DNA from: JALYUA01 sp039933215
GTDB taxonomy: Bacteria > Acidobacteriota > Thermoanaerobaculia > UBA5066 > Gp7-AA6
Assembly: GCA_039933215.1 (NCBI GenBank)
Contig: JBDTOO010000004.1
Location: forward strand, 1-64,000
DNA: 64,000 nucleotides
Reading direction: 5' to 3'
Below the pieces are notes generated by a model. The model made no database searches. It was not told the DNA's origin and saw nothing but the letters and a program-made list of their open reading frames with translations. Position 1 is the stretch's first letter; each line of letters starts with the position of its first letter. A program made the position numbers and the translations under genes. This document shows, piece by piece, positions 33,638 to 43,483 of this stretch.

Positions 33638-35179
33638 TCACAGCGGAATGTTTCCGTGCTTCTTGCGCGGCAACGTGACCCGTTTGCCCTCCAGGAGGCC
33701 GAAGGCCTGGATGAGCTTCTCGCGCGTCTCGGAGGGCTCGATGATCTGGTCGACGTATCCGCGCCGCGCCGCGATGTACGGCGTCGCGAAGTTCTCGACG
33801 TACTCCGCCACTTTTTCAGCGCGGCTTTCGGGAGGTCCGTCGGCGAGCTCGCGTCGGTAGAGGACGTTCACCGCGCCCTCCGGTCCCATCACGGCGATCT
33901 CCGCAGTGGGGTACGCGAAGTTGAAGTCGGTCGCGATGTCCTTCGAGAGCATCACGCAGTAGGCGCCGCCGTAGGCCTTTCGCGTGATCACGGAGATCTT
34001 CGGAACGGTCGCCTCCGCGAACGCGTAGAGGAGCTTCGCGCCATGCCGGATGATCCCGCCGTATTCCTGCTGCGTGCCCGGGAGAAAGCCCGGGACGTCC
34101 TCGAACACCAGGAGCGGGACGTTGAAGGCGTCACAGAACCGGACGAAGCGGGCGGCCTTGACCGACGCGTCGATGTCGAGCACCCCGGCCAGGTGCATGG
34201 GTTGGTTCGCCACGACGCCGACGGAGCGGCCGTCCAGGCGGATGAATCCGCACAGGATGTTCCTCGCGAAGGCGGGCTGGACTTCCAGAAACGTCCCCGA
34301 GTCGGCGACCATCCGGACGAGACCGGCCATGTCGTACGGCTTGTCGGGCTCCTCGGGGATGAAGCGGTCGAGATCGGACCCGGAGACGGCGGGCTCGGCC
34401 GGCTCGGCGCGCGGCGGGTCGTCGAGGTTGTTCGAGGGGAGATAGGAGAGGAGCTCGCGGATTCCGGCGAGCACCGCCGCGTCGTCCTTCCGGACGAAAT
34501 GCGCGACGCCGGAGACGGCGGCATGGGTGCGGGCTCCGCCCAGCTCTTCCTTCGTCACCTCTTCGTGCGTCACCGTGCGGATCACGTCGGGACCCGTGAC
34601 GAAGAGATAGGACGTCTTCTCCGTCATGAAGACGAAATCCGTGATCGCGGGCGAATACACGGCGCCGCCCGCGCACGGTCCGAGGATCGCCGAAATCTGC
34701 GGCACGACGCCCGAAGCCCGCGTGTTGCGCAGGAAGACCCTCGAATACCCGGCGAGCGACACGACCCCTTCCTGGATCCGGGCGCCGCCCGAGTCGTTCA
34801 ATCCGATGATGGGGGCGCCGTTCTGGACGGCGAGGTCCATCACCTTGCAGATCTTCTCGGCGTTCGATTCGGAGAGCGATCCGCCGAACACGGTGAAGTC
34901 CTGGGCGAACACGTAGACGGCGCGTCCGTCGATCCGGCCCGCGCCGCACACGACTCCGTCCCCGGGAAACTGCGTCTTCTCCATGCCGAAATCGCGGCAG
35001 CGATGCGCCACGAAGGGGTCGAGCTCGAGGAAGGAGCCGGGATCGAGGAGGCGCTCGACGCGCTCGTGGGCGGTGAGCTTTCCCTCGGCGTGCTGGCGCT
35101 CGATCCGGGCAGCCCCGCCGCCCTCCCGAGCCTTCTCCCGCAGGGCTTCCAGATCCGCGATCCGCTTGTCGAGCGTCAT
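33638..35179 (-). CDS. Acyl-CoA carboxylase beta (carboxyltransferase) subunit, PccB-like
   Basis: Transfers CO2 from biotin to an acyl-CoA, probably propionyl-CoA to give methylmalonyl-CoA. The 513-residue product has both crotonase-like halves: GLNDSGGARIQEGVVSLAGY and GPCAGGAVYSPAITDF in the first; VFEDVPGFLPGTQQEYGGII, ITRKAYGGAYCVM and MGPEGAVNVLYRRE in the second. It ends TLPRKKHGNIPL, as PccB proteins do. No zinc finger is present, unlike AccD. It is the first gene of the carboxylase operon. Confidence 0.93.
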   Translation of the reverse strand: MTLDKRIADLEALREKAREGGGAARIERQHAEGKLTAHERVERLLDPGSFLELDPFVAHRCRDFGMEKTQFPGDGVVCGAGRIDGRAVYVFAQDFTVFGGSLSESNAEKICKVMDLAVQNGAPIIGLNDSGGARIQEGVVSLAGYSRVFLRNTRASGVVPQISAILGPCAGGAVYSPAITDFVFMTEKTSYLFVTGPDVIRTVTHEEVTKEELGGARTHAAVSGVAHFVRKDDAAVLAGIRELLSYLPSNNLDDPPRAEPAEPAVSGSDLDRFIPEEPDKPYDMAGLVRMVADSGTFLEVQPAFARNILCGFIRLDGRSVGVVANQPMHLAGVLDIDASVKAARFVRFCDAFNVPLLVFEDVPGFLPGTQQEYGGIIRHGAKLLYAFAEATVPKISVITRKAYGGAYCVMLSKDIATDFNFAYPTAEIAVMGPEGAVNVLYRRELADGPPESRAEKVAEYVENFATPYIAARRGYVDQIIEPSETREKLIQAFGLLEGKRVTLPRKKHGNIPL

Positions 35180-35250
35180 GGGATGAAGCTATCAGCTAAA
35201 TCGTCGCCTCCGCGTTCGCGCTGCGGCGCGACCGCTCCGGCTCCCGCCCC

Positions 35251-35319
35251 GTGAGGCTCCTCCCTCCTCCGTCGGGAGACTCCTCACGGGGCGAGCAGAT
35301 GCTTGGAATAGGCGGAAAT
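35251..35319. repeat. Dispersed hairpin repeat, copy B
   Basis: Second copy of the element at 4585-4653: GTGAGGCTCCTCCCTCC, a short loop, GTCGGGAGACTCCTCACG, then a less conserved tail. It stands 72 bp upstream of the carboxyltransferase start. Both copies are preceded by the tract CGTCGCCTCCGCG. Confidence 0.6.
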
Positions 35320-35435
35320 GTTGCGGCGGTCCTTCCTTAATCTTCCGACGAAAAGGTCGCATCGAAACTAAGCCGAGCCGCAGCTCAAGCTCGAGAGGAA
35401 CTCAACGAGCGGCACAACCCCAGAAGCGCCCTGGT

Positions 35436-35571
35436 CGCATCGCGAATAGTCTCCGCGCGATTCCGCGCGGAGGAGGTTCGCGATGCGGGAGCGGAGCGCC
35501 GCAAGGGACCAGGCGGACGGTCGAGGCGAAGCCGAGCCGTCCGCCGGCCGCGTCAGCGGAGGTCCCTTGCG
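35436..35571. repeat. Two nested-hairpin palindromic elements in a gene-free spacer
   Basis: The first element (35436-35487) pairs CGCATCGCGAA with TTCGCGATGCG, with an inner stem CTCCGCGCG/CGCGCGGAG. The second (35500-35571) pairs CGCAAGGGACC with GGTCCCTTGCG, with an inner stem GGCGGACGG (35512) / CCGTCCGCC (35537). All four stems are perfect. The 406-bp spacer 35180-35585 holds these and copy B of the dispersed repeat; I see no gene in it. Confidence 0.65.
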
Positions 35572-35585
35572 ACGCGCAGCGACGT

Positions 35586-35864
35586 TTAGAGGACGATCCC
35601 CCGCTGCTCCGCGAGCTTGCGCCGGATGCGCCGGAAGAGCTCCTGGCCGTCGACGCGGCCGGACGCGATCTCGCTGCGCGCGGCCTCCATCATGCGGCGC
35701 GCCTCTTCATCGAGCGTCCGCTCCTTGTCGACTTCTTCGGCGAGAGCCGCGAGGACCGAGTTCCGCAACGCTCCCGGCACGCGCTCCTCGAACAGCTGGC
35801 GCGCCGCGAGACCTCGCGCGGCACGCACGGCGATGAACTCCTTGCGCGTGTCGGAAACGGACAT
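35586..35864 (-). CDS. DUF507 family protein
   Basis: Small helical protein of 92 residues. The C-terminal half (DEEARRMMEAARSEIASGRV, then ELFRRIRRKLAEQRGIVL) matches the end of DUF507 proteins, which are widespread in Acidobacteriota, Deltaproteobacteria and Aquificota and have no known function. No signal peptide or Cys. It is divergent from the TldD-like gene (74 bp between starts). Confidence 0.75.
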   Translation of the reverse strand: MSVSDTRKEFIAVRAARGLAARQLFEERVPGALRNSVLAALAEEVDKERTLDEEARRMMEAARSEIASGRVDGQELFRRIRRKLAEQRGIVL

Positions 35865-35938
35865 GGCGAAATCGTATCGCAGACGCGTCCCGAAATCCCT
35901 TTACGGCAACGGCGTCTGCCCGTACCCTTGTCGCCCTC

Positions 35939-37267
35939 ATGTCCCTGGACGGATCGCGCATCGCCGGCTGGATCGAGCCGCTCGCCAAGAGGCCGGGCGA
36001 AATCGTCGAGGTTTTCGGCGAACGGCGGCGGGAGGCGGTCCTGGAGCTCGCCGACGGAGAGATCGTCGGGGCAGGAACCACCGCCGTTGCGGGCGTCTCC
36101 GCCCGGTGGGCGCTCGGTCCGGACGAGATTCTGACGTCGGTGTCGAGACTGGACGAGCCGTCCGCCCGCGAGGCGGTGAGGCTTCTCCAGACCTCTCTCG
36201 GCCGGTCCCCCCTTCCTGCGAGATCCGGGTTGCCGCCCGCCCTGGCGGACGAGGCCGCGGAGCTCGAGGCCGACCGTTGGAGCCGCCGGTTGGTTGCAAG
36301 CGTCGCGCGCCACGCGCCGCGCCATCGCCTTCGGTGGAGCCTGATCGAGATCGCCCGGCAGGTGATTCCCGCCCGGGGAGCGGAGGCTTCGCACACGCGC
36401 CGTCTCGTTTCCCTTGAAGGGACGATCACCGCCGCTTCCCGCCGCGGCGACGAGACGCGCGGCTTCTGTTTCCATGCGCCGGACGCCGATTCCACGCCGG
36501 ACGAGCTGCGGACGGCCCTCCTCCGGGCCGCGGAGCCGCGAGACGCCCCCGTGCCGTGCGGCGACGGAGCGACAGACATCCTCCTCGCGGACGGCTGTGC
36601 GGCGATGCTCTTTCACGAGATCCTTTCGCATCCGCTCGAAGCAGGCGAGACGTCTCCGCTCTCCTCGCTCGAACAGGCCCGCGTGGCGGTGACCGAGCTC
36701 GACGTCCGGGACGATCCGTCGAGGCTCGACCTCTTCGGAGGCTACGAACGGGACGACGAAGGCGTGAAGCCGCGCGCCGTGAAGCTTTTGGACGGCGGGC
36801 GGCTGGCCGGCCGGCTGACCGATCTCGCGCACGCGCAGAGCTCGTTCGGAGGATCGAACGGCCACGGCCGCCGCTCGAGCGCTTCCGATTCCCCGCTGCC
36901 GCGCGGCTCGAACGTCGTCGTCGCGCCGGGACACGCGACCACGGACGAGATGATCCGCCGCGCAGGCAACGGCCTCTGGATCGGAGAGCTCGCGAGCGGC
37001 TCGATCGAGCTCGCGAGCGGCCGCTTCCGCGTCCATTTTCCTCGGGCGCGGAGGATCCGGCGGGGACGGCTCGCGGACGAGTGCGGCCCGGGCGTGATCT
37101 CCGGCGACATCCTCACCACCCTGAAGGCGGTCGAGGCCGGAATCGGCCGGGAAGTCCATTCCTATCGCCCCCTCGGCTGGTGCTCCCGCGGAGCCCAGGT
37201 CGTGCCCGTTCAGGGCGCCGCGCCGGACGTCATCCTGCGCGCGGCGGCCATTCGGTCGACCTCTTGA
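35939..37267 (+). CDS. TldD family metalloprotease subunit
   Basis: Likely half of a TldD/TldE-type heterodimeric zinc protease that trims unfolded or modified peptides in the cytoplasm. The 442-residue product carries the HExxxH metal motif in ADGCAAMLFHEILSHPLEAG (His about residue 226), and the downstream TldD-type block FGGYERDDEGVKPR. The surrounding sequence is divergent and Arg-rich compared with E. coli TldD, so the substrate may differ. It ends in a TTGA overlap with the partner gene. Confidence 0.78.
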   Translation: MSLDGSRIAGWIEPLAKRPGEIVEVFGERRREAVLELADGEIVGAGTTAVAGVSARWALGPDEILTSVSRLDEPSAREAVRLLQTSLGRSPLPARSGLPPALADEAAELEADRWSRRLVASVARHAPRHRLRWSLIEIARQVIPARGAEASHTRRLVSLEGTITAASRRGDETRGFCFHAPDADSTPDELRTALLRAAEPRDAPVPCGDGATDILLADGCAAMLFHEILSHPLEAGETSPLSSLEQARVAVTELDVRDDPSRLDLFGGYERDDEGVKPRAVKLLDGGRLAGRLTDLAHAQSSFGGSNGHGRRSSASDSPLPRGSNVVVAPGHATTDEMIRRAGNGLWIGELASGSIELASGRFRVHFPRARRIRRGRLADECGPGVISGDILTTLKAVEAGIGREVHSYRPLGWCSRGAQVVPVQGAAPDVILRAAAIRSTS

Positions 37268-38517
37268 ACGAATCGGATCTCCGCGCGGAGCTCGAGCGGC
37301 GGGCTCCGGCCAACTGGGATCTCTACTGGAAGCGCGCCGAGTCGCGCGAGACCACCTGGGCCGGCGCGGCACGGCACTCGGCGTCGCGGTCCGAGGAGGG
37401 GTGGGCGGCGAGATGGTGGGAGGGCGATTCTCCACGGTTCGCCGCCGCGTCCAGCGCCGAGGACCTCACGCGGCAGATCCGCGCCGCGGCGCGCCTTCCC
37501 GTGCGTGCGGCGCCCGCCCCGGCGTGGCCGGCCGGGAAGAGTCCCGTCCTCGACGCTCCTCCCGCCGTCGAGGCCCCTCCCGACCTGTTCGAGCCCCTCG
37601 GACGCCTCCTGGCGGCGGAGTCCCGCGGGGACGCCGTCCTCGCCGGTCTCTCCGTGCGACGGGGCGCGAGGACCGAGCGCATCTGGAACGGCCGGGGAGC
37701 CGACGTCTCGCTGCGCGCGGAAATCCTGGAGGGAATGGCCCACGCCATCGGCCGCCGCGACGGAAATGCCTGCGAGGCCCGGGCCCTCTTTCGCTGGGAC
37801 GAAGAGCCCGCGCTCGAGCCGCTCGCGCGGAGGCTGTCGGATCGCGCCACGCTCCCTCTGTCCGACCGCGGGACGCCGCTCGCGCACGGGGAGTGGCTGC
37901 TCGACCCCGCGGTCGGCGCCGCGCTGCTCGCGGCCATCGCGCCTCTCTTCACGGCCCGAACCCTGCCCGCATGGGTGCAGCGGGCGCAGCTCTTCGCTCC
38001 GGGCGTGACTGTCGTCGACGACGCGGCCGCCGACGCGCCCTTCGACGGCGAGGCGACGCCGACGCGGCGCATCGTGCTCGTCGACCAGGGAGGCCTGCGA
38101 GCCCGATTGCACGATCTGCGTTCGGCGCGCGACAGCGGTGCCGCACCGACCGGGCACGGGGTCCGCGTCTCCTTCCGGACCCCGCCCGCCGCCGGACCCC
38201 GCCGCCTGTTCTTCGAGACCTCGCGCGGCGCCGCGCCGAGGGAGCTTCTGGCCGCCGTGCGGCGCGGCCTTTTCGCCTCGGCGCTCACGGCGCCGGTACG
38301 CATCGACGTCGAGCGCGACCGGTTCGAGATCGAGTTCACCGGCATTTCCGTCGTCGCGGGACACGCCCAGGGCCCCGTAGCGGGCGCGCGCGCGAAAGGA
38401 CGGCTCTCTCAACTTCTCCGGCGAATCTCCGCCGTGTCCACCGACCGCCAGTTCTTTCCCTCGCCCTACCCGACGGGCTCGCCGACGCTCTGGATCGACC
38501 GCGCCGAGTTCGACTAA
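37264..38517 (+). CDS. TldE/PmbA-like partner protein
   Basis: The 417-residue product has the length of PmbA/TldE and no HExxxH motif, as expected for the non-catalytic half. The match is mostly in the C-terminal half: TRRIVLVDQGGLRARLHDLR, the Gly-rich turn PTGHGVRVSF, RFEIEFTGISVVAGHAQGP and STDRQFFPSPYPTGSPTLWI. The first 130 residues are poorly conserved. TTG start at 37264 overlapping the TGA of the TldD-like gene, which indicates translational coupling. Confidence 0.72.
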   Translation: MNESDLRAELERRAPANWDLYWKRAESRETTWAGAARHSASRSEEGWAARWWEGDSPRFAAASSAEDLTRQIRAAARLPVRAAPAPAWPAGKSPVLDAPPAVEAPPDLFEPLGRLLAAESRGDAVLAGLSVRRGARTERIWNGRGADVSLRAEILEGMAHAIGRRDGNACEARALFRWDEEPALEPLARRLSDRATLPLSDRGTPLAHGEWLLDPAVGAALLAAIAPLFTARTLPAWVQRAQLFAPGVTVVDDAAADAPFDGEATPTRRIVLVDQGGLRARLHDLRSARDSGAAPTGHGVRVSFRTPPAAGPRRLFFETSRGAAPRELLAAVRRGLFASALTAPVRIDVERDRFEIEFTGISVVAGHAQGPVAGARAKGRLSQLLRRISAVSTDRQFFPSPYPTGSPTLWIDRAEFD

Positions 38518-38553
38518 CGGCGCCCCGCGCGGAGCGCGGAAAGGACGCCGCGT

Positions 38554-38592
38554 CGTATTCGGGCGGGCGCGCCCCACGCGCGCCCGAATACG
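38554..38592. repeat. Strong palindrome between the TldE-like and TPR genes
   Basis: CGTATTCGGGCG at 38554 and CGCCCGAATACG at 38581 form a perfect 12-bp stem that can extend through GC-rich inner bases to nearly 18 bp. It lies between two convergent genes in the 167-bp gap 38518-38684 and may serve as a bidirectional terminator, though it has no U-tract. No other feature is seen in this gap. Confidence 0.6.
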
Positions 38593-38684
38593 CTCAAAGG
38601 TAGCGCCGCAGACATGACCAGGACACGCTGCTCGCCGCGCCCCGCGCGCAGCGCGCGTCGCATTCTGGCGCGCGCGGCTTCATG

Positions 38685-39683
38685 CTACTGCGGCGGAGGC
38701 GGTGGCGGAGGCGTCGGCTGCGGAGGCTTCGGCCGCAGCCCGAGCGGATCGTACGCGTCGGGGGGTCGGGGCGTCGTTCCGGGAGGCGGCGGGGGCGCGG
38801 CCTCTTCCGGAATCGGCGGCGAGGAGGGAGGGCCCGGCTCGGCCGACGAAGGGGCGGGCGCGGGAGACGCCGGCGCGGGAACGATGTAGGCCGGGCCGAG
38901 GTCCTGCGGGCGGATCTCGCGCGGTCCGGGCGCGATCGGGACGGGCCCGGTCGCCGGACGCGGCTCGCTCGCCCGGCTGCGGTCCACGGGCTCCGGAGCC
39001 GTCGGATCGGCGACCTCGTCGCTCCAGACCGGGCGGTCGACGGGAGCCCGCCGGTAGGAAGCGAGCGCGGGATCCGCGAACACCCCCTGCGCGGAGAGCG
39101 AGGCGCGGGCCATGTCCTTCTCGTAGTTGACGAGCGAGACCCGCGCGAGAAGCTGCGTGTCCGCGACCAGAGGGTTTCGGCGCACGTCCCGCATCGACGG
39201 GTCGATCTGGAGTGCGCGGGCGTATTGCTCGATCGCGTCGCTCATCCGCCCCCGCTTCTCGTAGAGCCGGCCGAGGCGGAAACGCGCGGCCGGAAAGCCG
39301 CGGTTCCGATCAACCGACCGCTCGTAGGCGCGGATCGCGCGCCCCGTCTGCCCCTCCGTCTCGGCGAGGAGGCCGAGATTGTAGGGAGCGAGAGAGCTCT
39401 TCGGATCGAGCTTCATCGCGATCTCATACTGTTCGCGCGCCTCCCTGGGGAAGCGCCGCGCGGCGAGGAGATTTCCGAAGTCGTTGTGAAGGGCCGGCGA
39501 GCCCGGATCGGCCTCGACCTTCTTCTCCTGCTCGAGAATGCGATCGTCGAGCGGATTGCCCGGCGCGAGGAACCGGCGGTAGAACGGCTCCTCGGGAGCC
39601 TTGTCCTTGCGCTCGGCGGCACCGGCCGCCGGGGAGATCGTCGCCGCCGCGATCCACAGGAGAGCCGTCGCGAGTCTCTTCAT
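38685..39683 (-). CDS. Secreted TPR protein with Pro-rich tail
   Basis: The 332 residues comprise a signal peptide (ATALLWIAAATISPAAGAAE), three to four tetratricopeptide repeats (ALHNDFGNLLAARRFPREAR, LAPYNLGLLAETEGQTGRAI, AARFRLGRLYEKRGRMSDAI), and a ~130-residue tail dominated by Pro and Ala, ending in a run of prolines and Gln. TPRs point to protein-protein contacts in the periplasm or at the envelope; the partner is unknown. It lies 22 bp after the MXAN_5187-like gene and is probably co-transcribed with it. Confidence 0.75.
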   Translation of the reverse strand: MKRLATALLWIAAATISPAAGAAERKDKAPEEPFYRRFLAPGNPLDDRILEQEKKVEADPGSPALHNDFGNLLAARRFPREAREQYEIAMKLDPKSSLAPYNLGLLAETEGQTGRAIRAYERSVDRNRGFPAARFRLGRLYEKRGRMSDAIEQYARALQIDPSMRDVRRNPLVADTQLLARVSLVNYEKDMARASLSAQGVFADPALASYRRAPVDRPVWSDEVADPTAPEPVDRSRASEPRPATGPVPIAPGPREIRPQDLGPAYIVPAPASPAPAPSSAEPGPPSSPPIPEEAAPPPPPGTTPRPPDAYDPLGLRPKPPQPTPPPPPPPQ

Positions 39684-39705
39684 GGTTTCTCCGCCCCTTC
39701 GGGCA

Positions 39706-40302
39706 TCACGATTTCCGCCTCGCCACGAGCTTGACCTTTCCGTCGCGCTCGGCGACGTCGAACTCCACGTCGGCCCCGCCGAACCGCTCTCGAAGCCGTT
39801 CCGTCTCCTTGCGCAGGTTGTCGGCGAAGCGCTCGAAATCCAGGCCGGCGGCCGGCTCCCCCCGGGCGACTTTCGCCGCGACGAACTTCTCGTAGAGATC
39901 CCGTTCCCGAACCGGCGCGGGAGCCTCGTCCCGTCTTACGGAGGCGGGGCGCTCCGCGTTGGCCTGGTCCGGCGCCGCGGGACCGGGGGCCGGGCTGCCC
40001 TCCGGATCGTGGGCGGGCCGGAAGTGGCCGTACAGCCCGGGGCGCCGGCCGGCCTCCTTTTCGGCCTGAAGGCGCTCCCAGCGCTCCCCGAGCGCGTTCC
40101 AGCGACCCTGCAGGGTCGAGAACCGGTATCGGTCGGCGGCGGAATCGGCGTCGCGGCCTCCCAGGCTTCGCATCATCCGCTCGACGTTGCGGCGGCTCTC
40201 GACGGGAGGGCGCGCCCCGGTGCCGTAGAGAAAGGCGTCGTACTCGACGGAGACGGCCGCGATGGCCCGCTCGAGCGCCTGCAGATCCCGCTCCCACGTC
40301 AT
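39706..40302 (-). CDS. MXAN_5187 C-terminal-domain-like protein
   Basis: A 198-residue soluble, highly charged protein. The segment RRNVERMMRSLGGRDADSAA, then RYRFSTLQGRWNALGERWER, resembles the MXAN_5187 C-terminal domain of myxobacteria and relatives, which has no known function. The middle is a Pro/Ala linker. The C-terminal ~70 residues (DLYEKFVAAKVARGEPAAG ... VEFDVAERDGKVKLVARRKS) form a second small helix-strand unit. I start it at ATG 40302. The divergent SelA gene starts about 110 bp away. Confidence 0.6.
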   Translation of the reverse strand: MTWERDLQALERAIAAVSVEYDAFLYGTGARPPVESRRNVERMMRSLGGRDADSAADRYRFSTLQGRWNALGERWERLQAEKEAGRRPGLYGHFRPAHDPEGSPAPGPAAPDQANAERPASVRRDEAPAPVRERDLYEKFVAAKVARGEPAAGLDFERFADNLRKETERLRERFGGADVEFDVAERDGKVKLVARRKS

Positions 40303-40413
40303 GGACCTATAGTACCGGGCGTGCGGCCGTCGGGTGGCGATCGAAGCGGACCAAACGGGAGCCCGGGGGCGCCGGAACCGGTTCTGGCCGGCGCGGCCGC
40401 CTCGCCCCGGCGC

Positions 40414-41745
40414 GTGCCGCCGTCGATGGACTCCCTCCTTTCGGATCCCGCGGCGGCCGGGCTCCTGGAACGATTCGGACGGGAGGCCGTGAAGGAAGCC
40501 TTCCGCGGAGCGATCGCCGGGGGCGCCGCCGACCCCGCGGAGATTCTGGCCGGCGGCGAGGGGACCCTGCGGGAGCGGTTCACCCCGAGCCTCCGGACCG
40601 CCATCAACGCCACGGGCGTCCTTCTCCACACGAATCTCGGCCGGGCGCCGCTTTCCGAGGAGGCGCGGGCGGCCGTCGCGGCGGCCGCTGGCGGCTACTC
40701 GACGCTCGAATACGACCGGGCGACCGGCGAGCGCGGGCGGCGGCAGGACCACGTGCGCGCGGCCGCGTGCGCGCTCTTCGGCTGCGAGGACTCTTTCGCC
40801 GTCAACAACAACGCCGCGGCGGTTTTCCTCGCGCTCTCCGCGCTGGCTGGGGGACGGCGCGTGCTGATCTCACGGGGAGAGCTCGTGGCGATCGGAGGCT
40901 CGTTCCAGATCCCGGCGATCCTCGAGGCGAGCGGCGCCCGCCTCGCCGAGGTGGGAACGACGAACCGAACGACGATCGAGGATTACCGCCGGGCATTAAC
41001 TCCCGACGTGGCCCTCCTCCTGACCGTGCATCCGTCGAACTACGAGATCCGGGGGTTCACGGCCCGGCCGGATCCCGCGGAACTTTCCAAACTCTCCCGG
41101 GAGGCGGGGATCCCGTGGCTCCATGACCAGGGGACCGGATGCGTCGCGGATCTCTCGGACTTCGGCGTCCCCGACGAGCCGACGGTCGCCGGGTGCCTCC
41201 GTGCCGGGGCCGACGTCGTCACCTTCTCGGGCGACAAGCTCTTCGGCGGCCCTCAGGCGGGAATCGTCGTCGGCCGCGGCGACGCCGTCGCGAGGCTCGC
41301 CCGCCACCCCGTGGCTCGCGTCGTGCGGCCCGACAAGCTCACGCTCGCGGCGCTCGGCGCGACGCTCGCCGCTTGGCAGACGGGAGCCTGGCGGCGGATG
41401 CCCATATACCGCGCGGCCGCCGCGCCCATCGCGGATCTCGAGCGGCGCGGCGAGGCGATCCGCGCGCGGACCGAAGGGTCCGGGGTGCGGGTCGGCGTGG
41501 TCGAATCGCTCGCGCTCTTCGGCGGCGGGACGAGCCCGGAAAAGCGGTTCGCGTCGCGCGCGCTCTCGGTCGAGCGGCCCGGAAGGTCCGCGGACCGGCT
41601 CGCGAGAGACCTGCGCGCGCGCGACATCCCGCTCGTCGGACGCGTCGAGGATGATCGTCTGCTCCTCGACCTGCGATCGATCGCGCCGGAGGAAGACGGC
41701 CTCGTGGTCTCCGCGCTCGCGAGCCTCGGCGCGGCGTCCGCATGA
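40414..41745 (+). CDS. selA: L-seryl-tRNA(Sec) selenium transferase (SelA)
   Basis: PLP enzyme converting Ser-tRNA(Sec) to Sec-tRNA(Sec). Family blocks are INATGVLLHTNLGRAPLS, STLEYDRATGERGRRQDHV, FAVNNNAAAVFLAL, EIRGFTARP and, with the PLP Lys, TFSGDKLFGGPQAGIVVGR. GTG at 40414 makes the N-terminus MPPSMDSLLSDP, matching the family's LPxxDxLL start (443 residues). GTG at 40321 would give a longer protein but leave only 18 bp to the divergent gene; ATG at 40426 is a shorter choice. SelB, SelD and tRNA(Sec) are not in the window. The gene implies that the organism makes selenoproteins. Confidence 0.92.
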   Translation: MPPSMDSLLSDPAAAGLLERFGREAVKEAFRGAIAGGAADPAEILAGGEGTLRERFTPSLRTAINATGVLLHTNLGRAPLSEEARAAVAAAAGGYSTLEYDRATGERGRRQDHVRAAACALFGCEDSFAVNNNAAAVFLALSALAGGRRVLISRGELVAIGGSFQIPAILEASGARLAEVGTTNRTTIEDYRRALTPDVALLLTVHPSNYEIRGFTARPDPAELSKLSREAGIPWLHDQGTGCVADLSDFGVPDEPTVAGCLRAGADVVTFSGDKLFGGPQAGIVVGRGDAVARLARHPVARVVRPDKLTLAALGATLAAWQTGAWRRMPIYRAAAAPIADLERRGEAIRARTEGSGVRVGVVESLALFGGGTSPEKRFASRALSVERPGRSADRLARDLRARDIPLVGRVEDDRLLLDLRSIAPEEDGLVVSALASLGAASA

Positions 41746-41975
41746 GACAATGGCGCATGTCCCGACGACGGCGCGGCGCGCTTCTCTGTGCCGGCATTCT
41801 GGCGTTCGCCCTGCCGGTCCTGCCCGGCTGCCGGAGGAAATCGACGCCCCCCTCCGCGGCCGAGCCGGCGAAGGCGACGCCCGTGCCGATGGTCCGCTTC
41901 ACGCCGATGCCGCCGCCGCCGACTCCCACGCTGCGCCCCGGAGTTCCGACGCGGCTTCCCTCCCTGCCCGACTGA
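41742..41975 (+). CDS. Small Pro-rich lipoprotein
   Basis: The 77-residue product has a lipoprotein signal (ALLCAGILAFALPVLPGC, lipobox LPGC with Cys about residue 30) followed by ~47 residues rich in Pro and Thr. No family is recognised. Its ATG overlaps the SelA stop (ATGA); a second ATG at 41757 is possible. It may be an accidental co-passenger of selA, or an envelope anchor with a repetitive tail. Confidence 0.55.
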   Translation: MRQWRMSRRRRGALLCAGILAFALPVLPGCRRKSTPPSAAEPAKATPVPMVRFTPMPPPPTPTLRPGVPTRLPSLPD

Positions 41976-42025
41976 CGAGCCGGGCGCCCGGCGTCCGGCA
42001 TCCTTCCAGGCCCCGCGGACGCCGC

Positions 42026-43393
<1,368 letters not shown>

Positions 43394-43435
43394 GGGAGGG
43401 TTCCCTACAGGGTACGGCGTCGGCGGGAGAACGCA

Positions 43436-43461
43436 AGGGCCGCCCTTTCGGACGGCCCTTC
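43436..43461 (-). terminator. Terminator-like hairpin ending the minor pilin operon
   Basis: AAGGGCCGCCC pairs with GGACGGCCCTT (one mismatch) around a TTTC loop, 22 bp after the FxLYD-like gene and 42 bp before the response regulator. The minus strand lacks a strong U-tract. It separates the pilus operon from the regulator gene. Confidence 0.55.
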
Positions 43462-43483
43462 GGAACTCGAGCGGCGACGCGGC

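Noticed and set aside
32057..35254. Plus-strand open frame of >1000 codons opposite the carboxylase operon
   Set aside because: No recognisable domain; the minus strand carries three complete carboxylase subunits.
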